This document shows positions 43,200-52,846 of a DNA stretch of 64,000 nt, piece after piece. The translations under genes were made by a program, and so were the position numbers. Every line of letters begins with the position of its first letter. The first letter of the stretch is position 1. The notes below the pieces were generated by a model. That model saw only the letters and a list, made by a program, of their open reading frames with translations, did no database searches and was not told the DNA's origin. The stretch comes from Caldichromatium japonicum (GTDB taxonomy: Bacteria; Pseudomonadota; Gammaproteobacteria; Chromatiales; Chromatiaceae), in contig NZ_CP048029.1 in assembly GCF_011290485.1 (NCBI RefSeq), positions 1,054,001 to 1,118,000 on the forward strand, written 5' to 3'.

Positions 43200-44301
43200 A
43201 TGATGTCCGATATCAATCCGCTGCTCAATCAGATCGAAGATCTCAAGGGACGCCTGGAGTCCCTCAGGGGGTATCTTTAACTACGCCGAGGCCAAGGATC
43301 GACTCACCGAGGTCATGCGCGAGCTCGAGGATCCCTTGTTATGGAACGATCCGGAGCGCGCGCAGGCCCTAGGGCGCGAGCGGGCGCGGCTTGAGTCCAT
43401 AGTGCTCAAGATCGACCGGCTGAGCAATGCCCTCACCGAGGCCGAGGACCTCCTGACGCTAGCTGCCGAGGAATCGGACGAATCGGCCATCGCTGCCCTG
43501 GCCGCCGACCTCGAGGCCTATGAGGCCGAGGTCGCCGAGCTTGAGTTTCGCCGGATGTTCTCGGGCGAGATGGACGCCTGCAATGCCTTCCTCGACATCC
43601 AGGCGGGGTCAGGCGGCACTGAGGCCCAGGACTGGGCCGAGATGCTGTTGCGCATGTATCTGCGCTGGGGTGAACGCAAGGGGTTCAAGGCCGAGCTGTT
43701 GGAGGTCTCACCCGGGGAGGTGGCCGGTATCAAGTCGGCGACCATCAAGTTCGACGGCGACTATGCCTTTGGTTGGCTGCGCACCGAGATCGGGGTCCAT
43801 CGGCTGGTGCGCAAATCGCCCTTTGATTCGGGCAACCGGCGGCATACCTCGTTCGCTGCGGTCTTCGTCTCGCCCGAGATCGACGACTCGATTGAGATCG
43901 AGATCAACCCCGCGGATCTGAGGATCGATGTCTATCGCGCCTCGGGCGCCGGCGGTCAGCATGTCAACCGCACTGAATCAGCGGTGCGCATCACCCATCT
44001 GCCAACGGGGATCGTGGTCCAGTGCCAAAACGACCGTTCGCAACACAAAAACCGCGATCAGGCGATGAAACAACTGCGCGCCAAGCTCTATGAGCTCGAG
44101 ATGCAAAAACGCCGTGCCAGCCAGCAGGCCTTGGAAGAGAGCAAGGCCGATATCGGCTGGGGCAGCCAGATCCGCTCCTATGTCTTGGATCAATCGCGGA
44201 TCAAGGATCTGCGCACCGGTGTCGAGATCGCCAACACCCAGGCAGTCTTGGATGGCAACCTCGATCCCTTCATCGAGGCGAGCCTCAAAAGCGGGCTGTA
44301 G
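43200..44301 (+). CDS. prfB: Peptide chain release factor 2, with programmed +1 frameshift
   Basis: The first frame (43200-43280) encodes [26 protein letters not shown] and ends in TAA at 43278-43280. The site AGG GGG TAT CTT TAA C is the prfB recoding signal with its internal Shine-Dalgarno-like AGGGGG. After a +1 shift past T43278, the frame from 43279 continues [19 protein letters not shown] through 44301. The product is full-length RF2 with GGQ in [20 protein letters not shown] and SPF-type recognition loop. RF2 ends translation at UGA and UAA. The stop at the shift site is TAA instead of the usual TGA. Start at 43200 or 43203. Confidence 0.95.
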
Positions 44302-44364
44302 TCCGCCCGGCGCACTCCATCTGCTGCGATCCCCGCTGATCCCAAACCTGAGCCCTTCTCGCCG

Positions 44365-45891
44365 ATGAACGACGAATCATACTCCGACCCCACCCTCGTT
44401 CAGCACGCCGAGGACGAAAATCGCCTGATCGCCCAGCGGCGCGACAAGCTTGCCCATCTGCGCGCCCAAGGCTCGGCCTTTCCCAACAACTTCCGGCGCA
44501 ATGCCCTGGCCAGTGAGCTCCATGCCTCCTATGGCATATTGGACAACGAGGATCTGGAGACGCGTCTGATCCCCGTCAGGATCGCGGGGCGATTGATGAG
44601 CCGAAGGGTGATGGGAAAGGCGAGCTTTGCGCATATCCAGGACATGTCCGGGCGCATCCAGATCTTCATCCAGCGCGAGACGGTGGGTGATGAGGTCTAT
44701 GAGTTCTTCAAGCGCGAGCTCGATCTCGGCGACATCCTCGGGGTGTCGGGCCGGCTCTTTAAGACCAAGACGGGGGAGCTGTCTGTGCGCTGTGACCAGA
44801 TCCGCTTGCTGGTGAAGTCGCTGCGCCCGCTGCCCGAGAAGTTTCACGGGTTGACCGATACCGAGACCCGCTATCGCCAGCGTTATCTGGATCTGATCGT
44901 CAACCCAGAGAGCCGCGAGGTCTTTCGGTTGCGCGGCGCCATCGTGCGTTTCATTCGCCAATATCTAGATGGGCGTGGTTATCTCGAGGTCGAGACCCCC
45001 ATGATGCAGCCGATCCCAGGGGGGGCAGTAGCGCGTCCCTTCATCACCCATCACAATGCCCTCGACATGCCGCTCTTTTTGCGCATCGCCCCTGAACTCT
45101 ATCTCAAACGCCTGGTGGTGGGTGGGTTCGAGAAGGTCTATGAGCTCAACCGCAACTTCAGGAACGAGGGGCTGTCGACGCGCCACAACCCAGAGTTCAC
45201 CATGCTCGAGTTCTATGAGGCCTATGCCGACTATCAGGACCTCATGGACCTCACCGAAGACCTCTTGCGCCGACTAGCGCTTGCGGTCTTGGGGACCACC
45301 CAGATCAGTTATCAGGGGGAGACCTATGACCTCGCGCACCCCTTTATGCGCCTGACTCTGCGCGAGGCCCTATTGCGTTTCAACCCCGAGCTTTCCCCCC
45401 AGGACCTCGATGATCGCGCGCGCCTGCGCGCCTTTCTTGAGGGCTGCGGGATCCAAACCCAGGCCGACTGGGGGCCGGGCAAGCTCCAATACGAGCTCTT
45501 CGAGCAGACGGTCGAGGAGCGACTCTTAGAGCCGACCTTCATCACCGCCTATCCGACCGAGGTCTCGCCGCTGGCGCGCTGTAACGACCAGGACCCGAGC
45601 GTGACCGATCGCTTCGAGCTGTTCATCGGGGGACGCGAGATCGCCAACGGGTTCTCCGAGCTCAATGACCCAGAGGACCAGGCGGAACGCTTCCGCACCC
45701 AGGCGGCGGCGAAGGAAGCAGGCGACCAGGAGGCCATGTATTACGATGCCGATTATGTGCGCGCCCTGGAATATGGTCTACCGCCGACGGCAGGGGAGGG
45801 GATCGGGATCGATCGCTTGGTGATGCTTTTCACCGACTCACCCTCGATCCGCGATGTCCTGCTCTTTCCTCAGATGCGCCCCGAGTCCTGA
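44365..45891 (+). CDS. lysS: Lysyl-tRNA synthetase, class II
   Basis: The 508-residue protein has an N-terminal OB fold for anticodon binding ([20 protein letters not shown]), and the class II catalytic core with motif 1 in [20 protein letters not shown], motif 2 [20 protein letters not shown] and motif 3 [14 protein letters not shown]. It charges tRNA-Lys. It lies 63 bp after prfB, the common prfB-lysS order in gammaproteobacteria, and is probably co-transcribed. Confidence 0.97.
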   Translation: MNDESYSDPTLVQHAEDENRLIAQRRDKLAHLRAQGSAFPNNFRRNALASELHASYGILDNEDLETRLIPVRIAGRLMSRRVMGKASFAHIQDMSGRIQIFIQRETVGDEVYEFFKRELDLGDILGVSGRLFKTKTGELSVRCDQIRLLVKSLRPLPEKFHGLTDTETRYRQRYLDLIVNPESREVFRLRGAIVRFIRQYLDGRGYLEVETPMMQPIPGGAVARPFITHHNALDMPLFLRIAPELYLKRLVVGGFEKVYELNRNFRNEGLSTRHNPEFTMLEFYEAYADYQDLMDLTEDLLRRLALAVLGTTQISYQGETYDLAHPFMRLTLREALLRFNPELSPQDLDDRARLRAFLEGCGIQTQADWGPGKLQYELFEQTVEERLLEPTFITAYPTEVSPLARCNDQDPSVTDRFELFIGGREIANGFSELNDPEDQAERFRTQAAAKEAGDQEAMYYDADYVRALEYGLPPTAGEGIGIDRLVMLFTDSPSIRDVLLFPQMRPES

Positions 45892-45969
45892 GAAACTGCC
45901 TTGAAAAGGGCCTTGGGCTGCCCGAGCCGGTCTGTAAACCGAAAACCAAAGGCATACGTGGCCTTGGTC

Positions 45970-47007
45970 CTATCTCGTTGTATCGGCAAACCCATAGGGC
46001 GGTTCGCGCAGGCGAAGCGGCGGGCCATCGGGCCCGAGTCGGATCTCGCCTGCCTCGACCGCAGCGATCTCAGCAACCGCCAATAGCAGATGGCGCACAT
46101 CGGTGAGGGGATAGGCATCGACCACCCAGCCATCGGTCTGTTGCGAGGTGCTGGCCGGTGCAAAGAGCTCGTCGCCGGGCTGGGGCGGAGTAGGGCACTC
46201 GACCTCGGCGAGATACATGCGCCGCTTGAGGCGCCCCAGAAACTGCATCCGCGCGACCACCTCCTGGCCCGTATAACAGCCCTTATGAAAGCTCACCCCA
46301 TCGATCAACTGGAGGTTAAGCATCTGAGGAACGAAGAGCTCGCTGGTGCGCTCATAGACGTTCGGCAATCCCGCCTCGATATCGAGCCGCCGCCAATCGC
46401 CGGCCTGGGCGGGGGAGGCCTGAGGGATCAGCGCCTGCCAGAGGGCGCTGATCTCGGCGAAGGGCCCGAGGAGTTCAAAGCGCGGCACGGGGGCGGGCAG
46501 GCGGATAAGGGCTAAGGCATCATAGCGCTCAAGCCCATTGTCGCGCTCGGGGATGGGCAGCCCCTGCCTGCTCAAAAGATCGGCGGCTGAGTGACCTGCA
46601 ACCCCGATCCTGACGAGCGCAGCGCTCGCCTCGTTGAGGCTCAGCTTGGAGCGCAGGACAAAGCGCCTGAGCCGCTCGAGGGTCGGTGCGATGAGCTCGG
46701 CTGGGGCCTGGAGATAAAAGGTCTCGCCGAGGCGCATCGCCCGAAAGAGTGCGATCACCCGTCCCTTGTGGCTGCAATGTGCGGTCAGATGGGTGTGGCG
46801 GTTGGATAGCTCGCGGACATCATTGGTCAGTTGCCCCTGGAGAAACTCCGCCGCATCCGGACCCACGGCTGCGATCAGCCCGAGATGCGAGAGATCAAAC
46901 AGTTGACAATCAGCGGCTGGGGACGGTTCGGGGAAGTGAACAACGCCGAACTCATCGATCGAGGCCCCGAACCTTGTCTGGAGAAAATCGCCCCATTGGT
47001 TTGTCAT
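45970..47007 (-). CDS. ygfZ: YgfZ-like folate-binding protein
   Basis: The 345-residue protein shows the YgfZ/GcvT fold, with DLSHLGLIAAVGPDAAEFLQ near the N-terminus and the signature KGCYTGQEVVARMQF (about residues 244-258), where the cysteine is conserved. YgfZ supports Fe-S protein repair and tRNA modification using tetrahydrofolate. ATG 47007 (MTNQWGDF) follows GAGG and is preferred to an upstream in-frame start at 47031. It is convergent with lysS and divergent from the RNase gene. Confidence 0.93.
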   Translation of the reverse strand: MTNQWGDFLQTRFGASIDEFGVVHFPEPSPAADCQLFDLSHLGLIAAVGPDAAEFLQGQLTNDVRELSNRHTHLTAHCSHKGRVIALFRAMRLGETFYLQAPAELIAPTLERLRRFVLRSKLSLNEASAALVRIGVAGHSAADLLSRQGLPIPERDNGLERYDALALIRLPAPVPRFELLGPFAEISALWQALIPQASPAQAGDWRRLDIEAGLPNVYERTSELFVPQMLNLQLIDGVSFHKGCYTGQEVVARMQFLGRLKRRMYLAEVECPTPPQPGDELFAPASTSQQTDGWVVDAYPLTDVRHLLLAVAEIAAVEAGEIRLGPDGPPLRLREPPYGFADTTR

Positions 47008-47075
47008 GGTTGTAACCTCACAGGACAGCAAAGATCGCTGCCCAGTATGACATGTTCACTCGGAGATAGAAGCCT

Positions 47076-48905
47076 TTGGCTACCGATCAAGCGACACCGC
47101 CCCTCGACAGCCTGGTTTTGTATAAGGTCAAACCGGCACGGGTCATCGCGCTCGGCGACAAGATCGAGATCGAGCTAGAGGGTGGCGAAACCAAGCGCGT
47201 TCGTCCCAAGGATATTACGCTCCTCCATCCCGGGCCGGTGCGCAGCTTCGCCGAGCTAGCGCCACTCCAAGGCGAGCTGGATGCCGCCTGGGAGCTCTTG
47301 GAGGGCAGCGAAACCACCCTACGCGACCTTGCCGAGCTCATCTTCAACGACTATACGCCGGCAAGCGCCTGGGCGACCTGGCAGCGGGTCGCTGAGGGCT
47401 TGGCCTTTGTCGGCACCCCTGACGCGATCCAGATCCGCCCGCGCGCCGTTGTCGAGCGGGAACAGGCCGAGCGTGCCGCCAAGGAATCTGCCGAGCGCGA
47501 CTGGCGCAGTTTTCTGGAACGCATGCAGCAAGCGCGTCTCCTGCCAGAGGATCGGGTGCGCTTGGCCGAGGTCGAGCGTTTGGCGCTGGGTTTGAGCGAA
47601 CACAGCCGCATCCTGGAGGCGCTCGGCTATCCCGAGACTCCAGAAGGCGCCCATCGCGCCTTGATCCGGGTCGGCCATTGGCCCGAACGTTACAACCCTT
47701 ATCCCACGCGTTGTGGGGTTGCACAGGGCGATCCCGATTTGCCAGTCCCTGGACTGGGCGATGAGGAGCGGCTGGATCTGACCGGGCTTGCCGCCTATGC
47801 CATCGACGACGAGGGCACTCAGGACCCCGACGACGCCTTGAGCATCGAGGGGGATCGGCTGTGGGTTCATGTCGCCGATGTCGCTGCCTTGGTCTCATCT
47901 GACAGCCCGATCGAACGCGAGGCACGTGCCCGCGGTGCCAATCTGTATCTGCCCGAAGGGATCATCAACATGCTGCCGGCGCCGGTGACCGAGCATCTGG
48001 GCCTGGGTCTGCAGCCCATCTCACCGGCACTGTCCTTTGCCATCCGCTGTGATCCCAAGGGCATGCTCCAAGACATCGAGGTGCACCGGAGCTGGGTGCG
48101 GGTGACACGATTGAGCTATGCCGAGGTCGAGGGGCGCCTGGATGATGCGTCCTTCGCTGACCTGCGCGCACTCACCGAGCGCTATCGCGCGCGGCGTTTC
48201 GCCCAGGGTGCAAGCCAGCTGAACCTGCCTGAAGTGAGTCTGAGGCTGGATGGCGAAGGCCGCATCCAGATCCGCCCCTTGCCGCCCCTGATGAGCCGCG
48301 AGCTGGTCACCGACGCTATGCTGATGGCCGGCGAAGCTGCGGCGCGTTTTTGTCTAGAACGCGCGATTCCTATCCCCTTTGCGGTCCAGCCGCCGCCCGA
48401 CAACAACGATCCGGCGCAGGATCTCGCCAGCATGTATGCCAAGCGGCGGTCCTTTAAACCGACCCGCCTGGTGCTCGAACCCGATCGTCATGCGGGCCTG
48501 GGGATCGAACTTTATACCCGAGCCACCAGCCCATTGCGGCGCTATTCGGATCTATTGGTGCACCAACAGATCCGCGCCTGGCTCTTGGGCCGCCCACTGC
48601 TTGAGCCTACCCAGGTGCTTGAACGGATCGCCGAGGCAGAGCTTGCCGCGGCAAATGTGCGCCGTTGCGAGCGCCTCGCCAATCAGCACTGGAAGCTGAT
48701 CTATCTCAAGGAGCATCCCAATTGGCGGGGTGAAGGGGTCGTAGTGGGCTTGGAGGAGCGTCGCGCCATCATGCTTGTCCCTGAGCTTGCGCTCGAGGCC
48801 AGGGTGCGTCTGCGCGAAGGTACGACGCTCAATCAATCGGTCCGGCTCGCCGTCAATGAGGTGGATCTGCCTGATCTAAACGTCAGCTTCCGCCCGCTTA
48901 GTTAA
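47076..48905 (+). CDS. RNase II/R-family exoribonuclease (RNB domain)
   Basis: The 609-residue protein has an N-terminal region unlike the cold-shock domains of RNase R, then an RNB catalytic domain with IDDEGTQDPDDALSIEGDRL (the four-aspartate metal site), HVADVAALV, and YTRATSPLRRYSDLLVHQQI. A C-terminal S1-like segment follows. It degrades RNA 3' to 5'. The start is TTG at 47076, with CGGAGA at good spacing and no better ATG. It overlaps the convergent ycbK-like gene by 30 bp. Confidence 0.88.
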   Translation: MATDQATPPLDSLVLYKVKPARVIALGDKIEIELEGGETKRVRPKDITLLHPGPVRSFAELAPLQGELDAAWELLEGSETTLRDLAELIFNDYTPASAWATWQRVAEGLAFVGTPDAIQIRPRAVVEREQAERAAKESAERDWRSFLERMQQARLLPEDRVRLAEVERLALGLSEHSRILEALGYPETPEGAHRALIRVGHWPERYNPYPTRCGVAQGDPDLPVPGLGDEERLDLTGLAAYAIDDEGTQDPDDALSIEGDRLWVHVADVAALVSSDSPIEREARARGANLYLPEGIINMLPAPVTEHLGLGLQPISPALSFAIRCDPKGMLQDIEVHRSWVRVTRLSYAEVEGRLDDASFADLRALTERYRARRFAQGASQLNLPEVSLRLDGEGRIQIRPLPPLMSRELVTDAMLMAGEAAARFCLERAIPIPFAVQPPPDNNDPAQDLASMYAKRRSFKPTRLVLEPDRHAGLGIELYTRATSPLRRYSDLLVHQQIRAWLLGRPLLEPTQVLERIAEAELAAANVRRCERLANQHWKLIYLKEHPNWRGEGVVVGLEERRAIMLVPELALEARVRLREGTTLNQSVRLAVNEVDLPDLNVSFRPLS

Positions 48906-49463
48906 GGCCTGGATCCCCCAGGAACGGACCTCGCCGGTATCGAGATGGACGAAGTCCGAGCGCCGATAATAGCCGACCCCGCCGCGCCCGAGCTCTAGGG
49001 CGGCCTCGCATAGACGGCGGGTGGAGAGATCGGGCAGGCGTACATCGACCGCCTGGCCGCGTAGATGCAGACTGTTTCTCGCCACCCCGCTTGAGGTCTT
49101 GCGCAACTGGGCATTGGTTGCCGGCGAGCGGTAGGCGCTGATGATCTCAAAACGGGCGTCTGGGTCGCCGAGATAGACCTTGAGGTCATAGAGCAGGTCG
49201 AACAATCTGGGGTCGATCGTCCTGACCTCGCCGGTGCGGTGATCGCGGAACAGATAGTTGAGACGCTGGAGTGCGGCGGGTTGATAGGCATCGCCGACGC
49301 GATAGGCGAGGGTGACGGCCTCATCGGTATGGAGGTGATGAAATGACAGGAAGCGCGGACGTTGGACGGCTGCCGGCGGGCGACGGCTGGTGAAGAACGG
49401 AAAGGCAGCAGCAGGCGCTGCGGCAGCGGACAGGATGGACCCTAGGAAATAACGTCGATTCAT
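48876..49463 (-). CDS. YcbK/DUF882-family peptidase M15-like protein
   Basis: The 195-residue exported protein has a twin-arginine-like signal (MNRRYFLGSILSAAAAPAAA). The DUF882 domain has IISAYRSPATNAQLRKTSSG, NSLHLRGQAVDVRLP (His-X6-Asp zinc motif) and SDFVHLDTGEVRSW (second His). These residues match zinc D,D-peptidases of the M15 family acting on peptidoglycan. It is convergent with the RNase gene. Confidence 0.9.
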   Translation of the reverse strand: MNRRYFLGSILSAAAAPAAAFPFFTSRRPPAAVQRPRFLSFHHLHTDEAVTLAYRVGDAYQPAALQRLNYLFRDHRTGEVRTIDPRLFDLLYDLKVYLGDPDARFEIISAYRSPATNAQLRKTSSGVARNSLHLRGQAVDVRLPDLSTRRLCEAALELGRGGVGYYRRSDFVHLDTGEVRSWGIQALTKRAEADV

Positions 49464-49778
49464 GTTCCCCCCGGTACATTATGACGTTAATGAGATGAGC
49501 GGGCCAGATTATAGTGATTCATCCCGATGAGGCAAATGAAAATTTCACCCGGTTTCATTGACCTGTTTCTAAAGTGCAACACTAAAAATCAATCATAAGT
49601 ATCTAGATTACATGAAGACTGTCTGAAAAACTCTACGCAAGAAGCGCTTGGTCTGAATAGGGTCTTTGGTCGAGGGTTAGGATAACAATGGGGCACGAAT
49701 CCTAAACGCTGGCTGATTTTGTCCGCTAGATGTTCTATGCTTTCCCCTGGTCGTCACCTGCTTGGAGGCTCGAAGCGG
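49464..49778. other. Gene-free, AT-richer intergenic region
   Basis: About 315 bases of visibly lower GC. AATGAAA (about 49534) and TTTCATT (about 49552) can pair as a short stem. No gene, tRNA or recognised riboswitch is seen. It carries upstream regions of two divergent envelope genes. The GGAGG at 49764-49768 belongs to the next gene. Confidence 0.4.
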
Positions 49779-50477
49779 ATGGATGAGACAGCACGCCTTA
49801 CTTGGTTTTTTAGTGCTCTGGCTCTACTCGTTCCTGGGCTGCTGAAGGCCGACATCTATAAATACGTCGATGCGGTGGGACATGTCTATTTCACCGATAC
49901 GCCCCTCCAGGGCAATCGCTATCGGCTCGAATGGCAGCGCGAGGCGAGCAAGGTGGTTTCCGGTAATCTGACCGCGACAGACCCGCGGGCGGGGATCATC
50001 GCCCAGGGGCGGGTCCTGACGAGTCGGCCAGCAGCACCCCTCACCCAATCGCAGAGCGAACGACGCGCACTCTATCATCCATTGGTTTTGGTCAATGCCC
50101 GGCGCTATGGTCTGTCGCCGAGCCTGATCCATGCGATCATCCGCGCCGAATCGTCTTATAACCCGCAGGCCGTTTCACCCAAGGGTGCCCAGGGGCTGAT
50201 GCAGCTCATGCCTGCGACCGCAGCCCGCTACGGGGTGCGCGACCCCTTTGATCCAGCCGAGAATATTCGCGGCGGCGCCGCCTATCTGCGCGACCTGCTC
50301 GATCTCTTCGGTCAGGATGTCAAGCTTGCCCTCGCCGGTTATAACGCCGGTGAGGGGGCAGTGCTGAAATATGGACGCCAGATCCCGCCCTATGACGAGA
50401 CCCAGGAGTATGTCCGTCGCGTGTTGCATTTTTATGTGGACGAACGCCCGGCGAGCTTCATCCTGACGGCGCGCTAG
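49779..50477 (+). CDS. Lytic transglycosylase with DUF4124 N-terminus
   Basis: The 232-residue protein has a signal peptide (FFSALALLVPGLLKA), a DUF4124 segment (DIYKYVDAVGHVYFTDTPL) and an SLT domain with the catalytic glutamate in AIIRAESSYNPQAVS, then GAQGLMQLMPATAARYG and LALAGYNAGEGAV. It cleaves peptidoglycan in the periplasm. The ATG at 49779 has GGAGG ten bases upstream and is preferred over ATG 49737 and the frame start at 49719. Confidence 0.9.
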   Translation: MDETARLTWFFSALALLVPGLLKADIYKYVDAVGHVYFTDTPLQGNRYRLEWQREASKVVSGNLTATDPRAGIIAQGRVLTSRPAAPLTQSQSERRALYHPLVLVNARRYGLSPSLIHAIIRAESSYNPQAVSPKGAQGLMQLMPATAARYGVRDPFDPAENIRGGAAYLRDLLDLFGQDVKLALAGYNAGEGAVLKYGRQIPPYDETQEYVRRVLHFYVDERPASFILTAR

Positions 50478-50480
50478 GGG

Positions 50481-50699
50481 CTAGTCCTCGCCGATGACGC
50501 GGGTATCGCGCGGCGTTGATAGGAGACGCTCGGCTTCAGCCTGCTGGCGGGCAAAGATCAGTCGGTACTCGACACCCGTGCCAGGCGGTTCGTTGCGCCG
50601 GCGCTCGCGCACGATCTCGCGCGCACGCTGATATTGCTCGACGGTGTCGAGATGCTCGAGCTGACGGGGCGGGGTGATCTTATAGACAAAATACGGCAT
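50481..50699 (-). CDS. Small conserved protein, function unknown
   Basis: The 72-residue protein begins MPYFVYKITPPRQLEHLDTV and is followed by a basic helical stretch (AREIVRERRRNEP). Small proteins with the same start pattern are widespread in gammaproteobacteria, but I know no function. ATG 50699 is chosen because the conserved part starts there; an ATG at 50723 is possible. It is convergent with the transglycosylase. Confidence 0.65.
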   Translation of the reverse strand: MPYFVYKITPPRQLEHLDTVEQYQRAREIVRERRRNEPPGTGVEYRLIFARQQAEAERLLSTPRDTRVIGED

Positions 50700-50753
50700 C
50701 GCGTGGGTGTCTCTAGTTGGCATAGTTGAACACAGGCCGCCCTCCCCTTCTGT

Positions 50754-51608
50754 TTAGCGGAGGTTGCGTTTATAACTGGGGACCTCCGCGTTGCGCGCCT
50801 TGGATATGGTAGCGAACTCCAGGGTGACGCTGGCCAATTCAACCCCTTTAAAATCGGCATTGGTCAGATTGGCGCGATGGAGGATCGAGCCTCCCAGGGT
50901 GGCGTTGGTTAGATCCACATCGGTCAGATTGGCCTGACGGAGGTTGGCATCCTGTGCGAGGACCCCGCATAAACGAGCCCCCGTCAGATTGGCACCCTCC
51001 AGGTTAGCTAGGTTCAGTACGGTAAAACCGTCTACAGTTGTGCTGGTCAGATCGGCATGGCTCAGATTGGCGCGGACCAGGTTGGCGTCATTGAGATGCG
51101 AATCGCGCAAGTCGGCGCCGGTCAGATTCGCCTCGCGCAGATTGGCCTGGATAAATAGCGCCTTGATGGCCCTGACCTGGGTCAGGTCGCTGCCATAGAG
51201 GTCGGTACGGCGCAGGTCGGCATAGCTTAAATCCGCACCGCGCAGATTAGCATAGCGGACCTCGACCGCGCGCAGATCTGCCTGTACCAGGCGGGCATCG
51301 GACAGATTGGCGTGATTGAGCATCGCGGCATGGGCACGCTGCTCGGCGCCGAGCCGTGCCCGCGTCAGATCGGCATTGCTGAGATCGGCGGCGCGCAGTT
51401 GTGCCCCGACCAGGATGGCATCGACGAGTGAAGCGCCGGCGAGACAAGCGCCGTCCAGATCGCTGCCCGTCAGATCGGCCCAACGCAGATCCAGGCCGCT
51501 GAGGTCGGCGCCGCTGAGGTGCATCTCCCGAAGATCGGCGCCCACCAGTGAATCAGCGTCGATCTGTTCCAGGACAGCGCCGGTTGTGCGATGCTTGATC
51601 TCGAACAT
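50754..51608 (-). CDS. Pentapeptide-repeat protein
   Basis: The 284-residue protein consists mostly of A(D/N)LxX pentapeptides (about residues 20-265), in two long runs, for example GADLREMHLSGADLSGLDLR and ANLREANLTGADLRDSHLND. They should form a right-handed quadrilateral beta-helix. The first 18 residues (MFEIKHRTTGAVLEQIDA) form a non-repeat cap. It has no signal peptide. The role is unknown; such proteins may mimic DNA or bind partners. ATG 51608 is preceded by GGAGGAGAAGG; an upstream in-frame start at 51656 is unnecessary. Confidence 0.88.
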   Translation of the reverse strand: MFEIKHRTTGAVLEQIDADSLVGADLREMHLSGADLSGLDLRWADLTGSDLDGACLAGASLVDAILVGAQLRAADLSNADLTRARLGAEQRAHAAMLNHANLSDARLVQADLRAVEVRYANLRGADLSYADLRRTDLYGSDLTQVRAIKALFIQANLREANLTGADLRDSHLNDANLVRANLSHADLTSTTVDGFTVLNLANLEGANLTGARLCGVLAQDANLRQANLTDVDLTNATLGGSILHRANLTNADFKGVELASVTLEFATISKARNAEVPSYKRNLR

Positions 51609-51678
51609 GTCCTTCTCCTCCATTGCTGTATCGATCTTGTTATTTCGTTCAGTCATAGTGGGTTAACCGAACTATAGC

Positions 51679-52731
51679 ATGGCGATCCGTTTCAACGACT
51701 TAACCGGCCAGCTCGCCAAGGACCTAGCGCCTGTGTATCTGATCTGGGGCGAGGAGCCCTGGCAGTTCCATGAGGCTGCACGCCTGGTGCGCGAGGCGGC
51801 GCGCCGCGCCGGCTATGCTGAACGCGAGATCTTGGACACGGCCGAGCAATTTCAATGGGGCCGGCTCAACCTGGCTGCACACAGTCTGTCGCTGTTTGCA
51901 TCGCGCCGGCTGATCGAACTACGCCTGACCAGCGGTAAGATCGACGCGGTGGGCGAGGGCGCCATCCGCGCCTATTGCGAGCGTCCCCCTGCTGATGTCC
52001 TGCTCCTGATCCTGGCGCCCAACTTGGAGCGCAAAGCCCAGCAATCCGCTTGGGTCAAAGGGATCGAACGCCTCGGGGTGGTCGTTCAGGTCTGGCCACT
52101 GAAGGGAGCGGAGTTAGAGCATTGGTTAAGCCAGCGCTTAAAAGAAAGCGGATTTCAGCCTGAGCCGGGGGTTGCAGATTTGCTCGCTGAGCGTTGCGAG
52201 GGCAATCTGTTTGCTGCGGCCCAAGAGATCGATAAGCTGCGTCTGCTGAGGGGGCCCGGTCCATTGACGCTCAATGAACTCTGGGGACAGCTTGCCAACA
52301 GCGCCCGCTTTGATCCCTTTGCCCTGCTGGATGCGGCATTGAGCGGTGATCGGGCGCGCACCCGTCATATACTGGAGGTCCTGCGTGCTGAGGGGATAGC
52401 CGAGGCCATCGTGCTCTGGGCGCTGGCGCGAGAGCTGCGGATGCTTGCGGCAGCACGCCAGGCCCAGGCGCGCCGTCTGCCGCTGGAACCGGTGTGGGAG
52501 GCACACCGAGTGCCGCGCCTGCGACAAGGGCGCATCGCGGCGGCACTCAAACGTCTGCCGCTGGCACGCCTGTATGCCCTGCTCGGGCAATGCGCCCATG
52601 CTGATCGGGTTATCAAAGGGGTCAGCCCCGGCGACCCCTGGCATCGGCTGGCAACGATCGCAGATGCCTTGAGCGGCGGCCCGCTTTGGGGGCTGGCACA
52701 GCAGCCTGCCCCCATCTCTGCCGGCTGTTGA
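51679..52731 (+). CDS. holA: DNA polymerase III delta subunit
   Basis: The 350-residue protein has the HolA domains: an N-terminal AAA+-like domain (LAPVYLIWGEEPWQFHEAAR, then FASRRLIELRLTSGKI), a lid region with LAERCEGNLFAAAQEIDKLRL, and a C-terminal collar. Delta opens the beta clamp during loading. It is divergent from the pentapeptide gene, 70 bp away. In many relatives it follows lptE; that gene is not here. Confidence 0.92.
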   Translation: MAIRFNDLTGQLAKDLAPVYLIWGEEPWQFHEAARLVREAARRAGYAEREILDTAEQFQWGRLNLAAHSLSLFASRRLIELRLTSGKIDAVGEGAIRAYCERPPADVLLLILAPNLERKAQQSAWVKGIERLGVVVQVWPLKGAELEHWLSQRLKESGFQPEPGVADLLAERCEGNLFAAAQEIDKLRLLRGPGPLTLNELWGQLANSARFDPFALLDAALSGDRARTRHILEVLRAEGIAEAIVLWALARELRMLAAARQAQARRLPLEPVWEAHRVPRLRQGRIAAALKRLPLARLYALLGQCAHADRVIKGVSPGDPWHRLATIADALSGGPLWGLAQQPAPISAGC

Positions 52732-52846
52732 AAAACCGGTAGGAGAGACGCCTGCCAGCGAAGGATGTGCTGGCTTGGGTCATTGGGGCGCAAGCCGATC
52801 GACTAGAGACCTGCTTGGCCGGGGTAACGCATCCATCAGCAGTCCC

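Noticed and set aside
50960..51560. Regularly spaced short repeats
   Set aside because: These are the codons of the pentapeptide-repeat protein, not a DNA repeat array.
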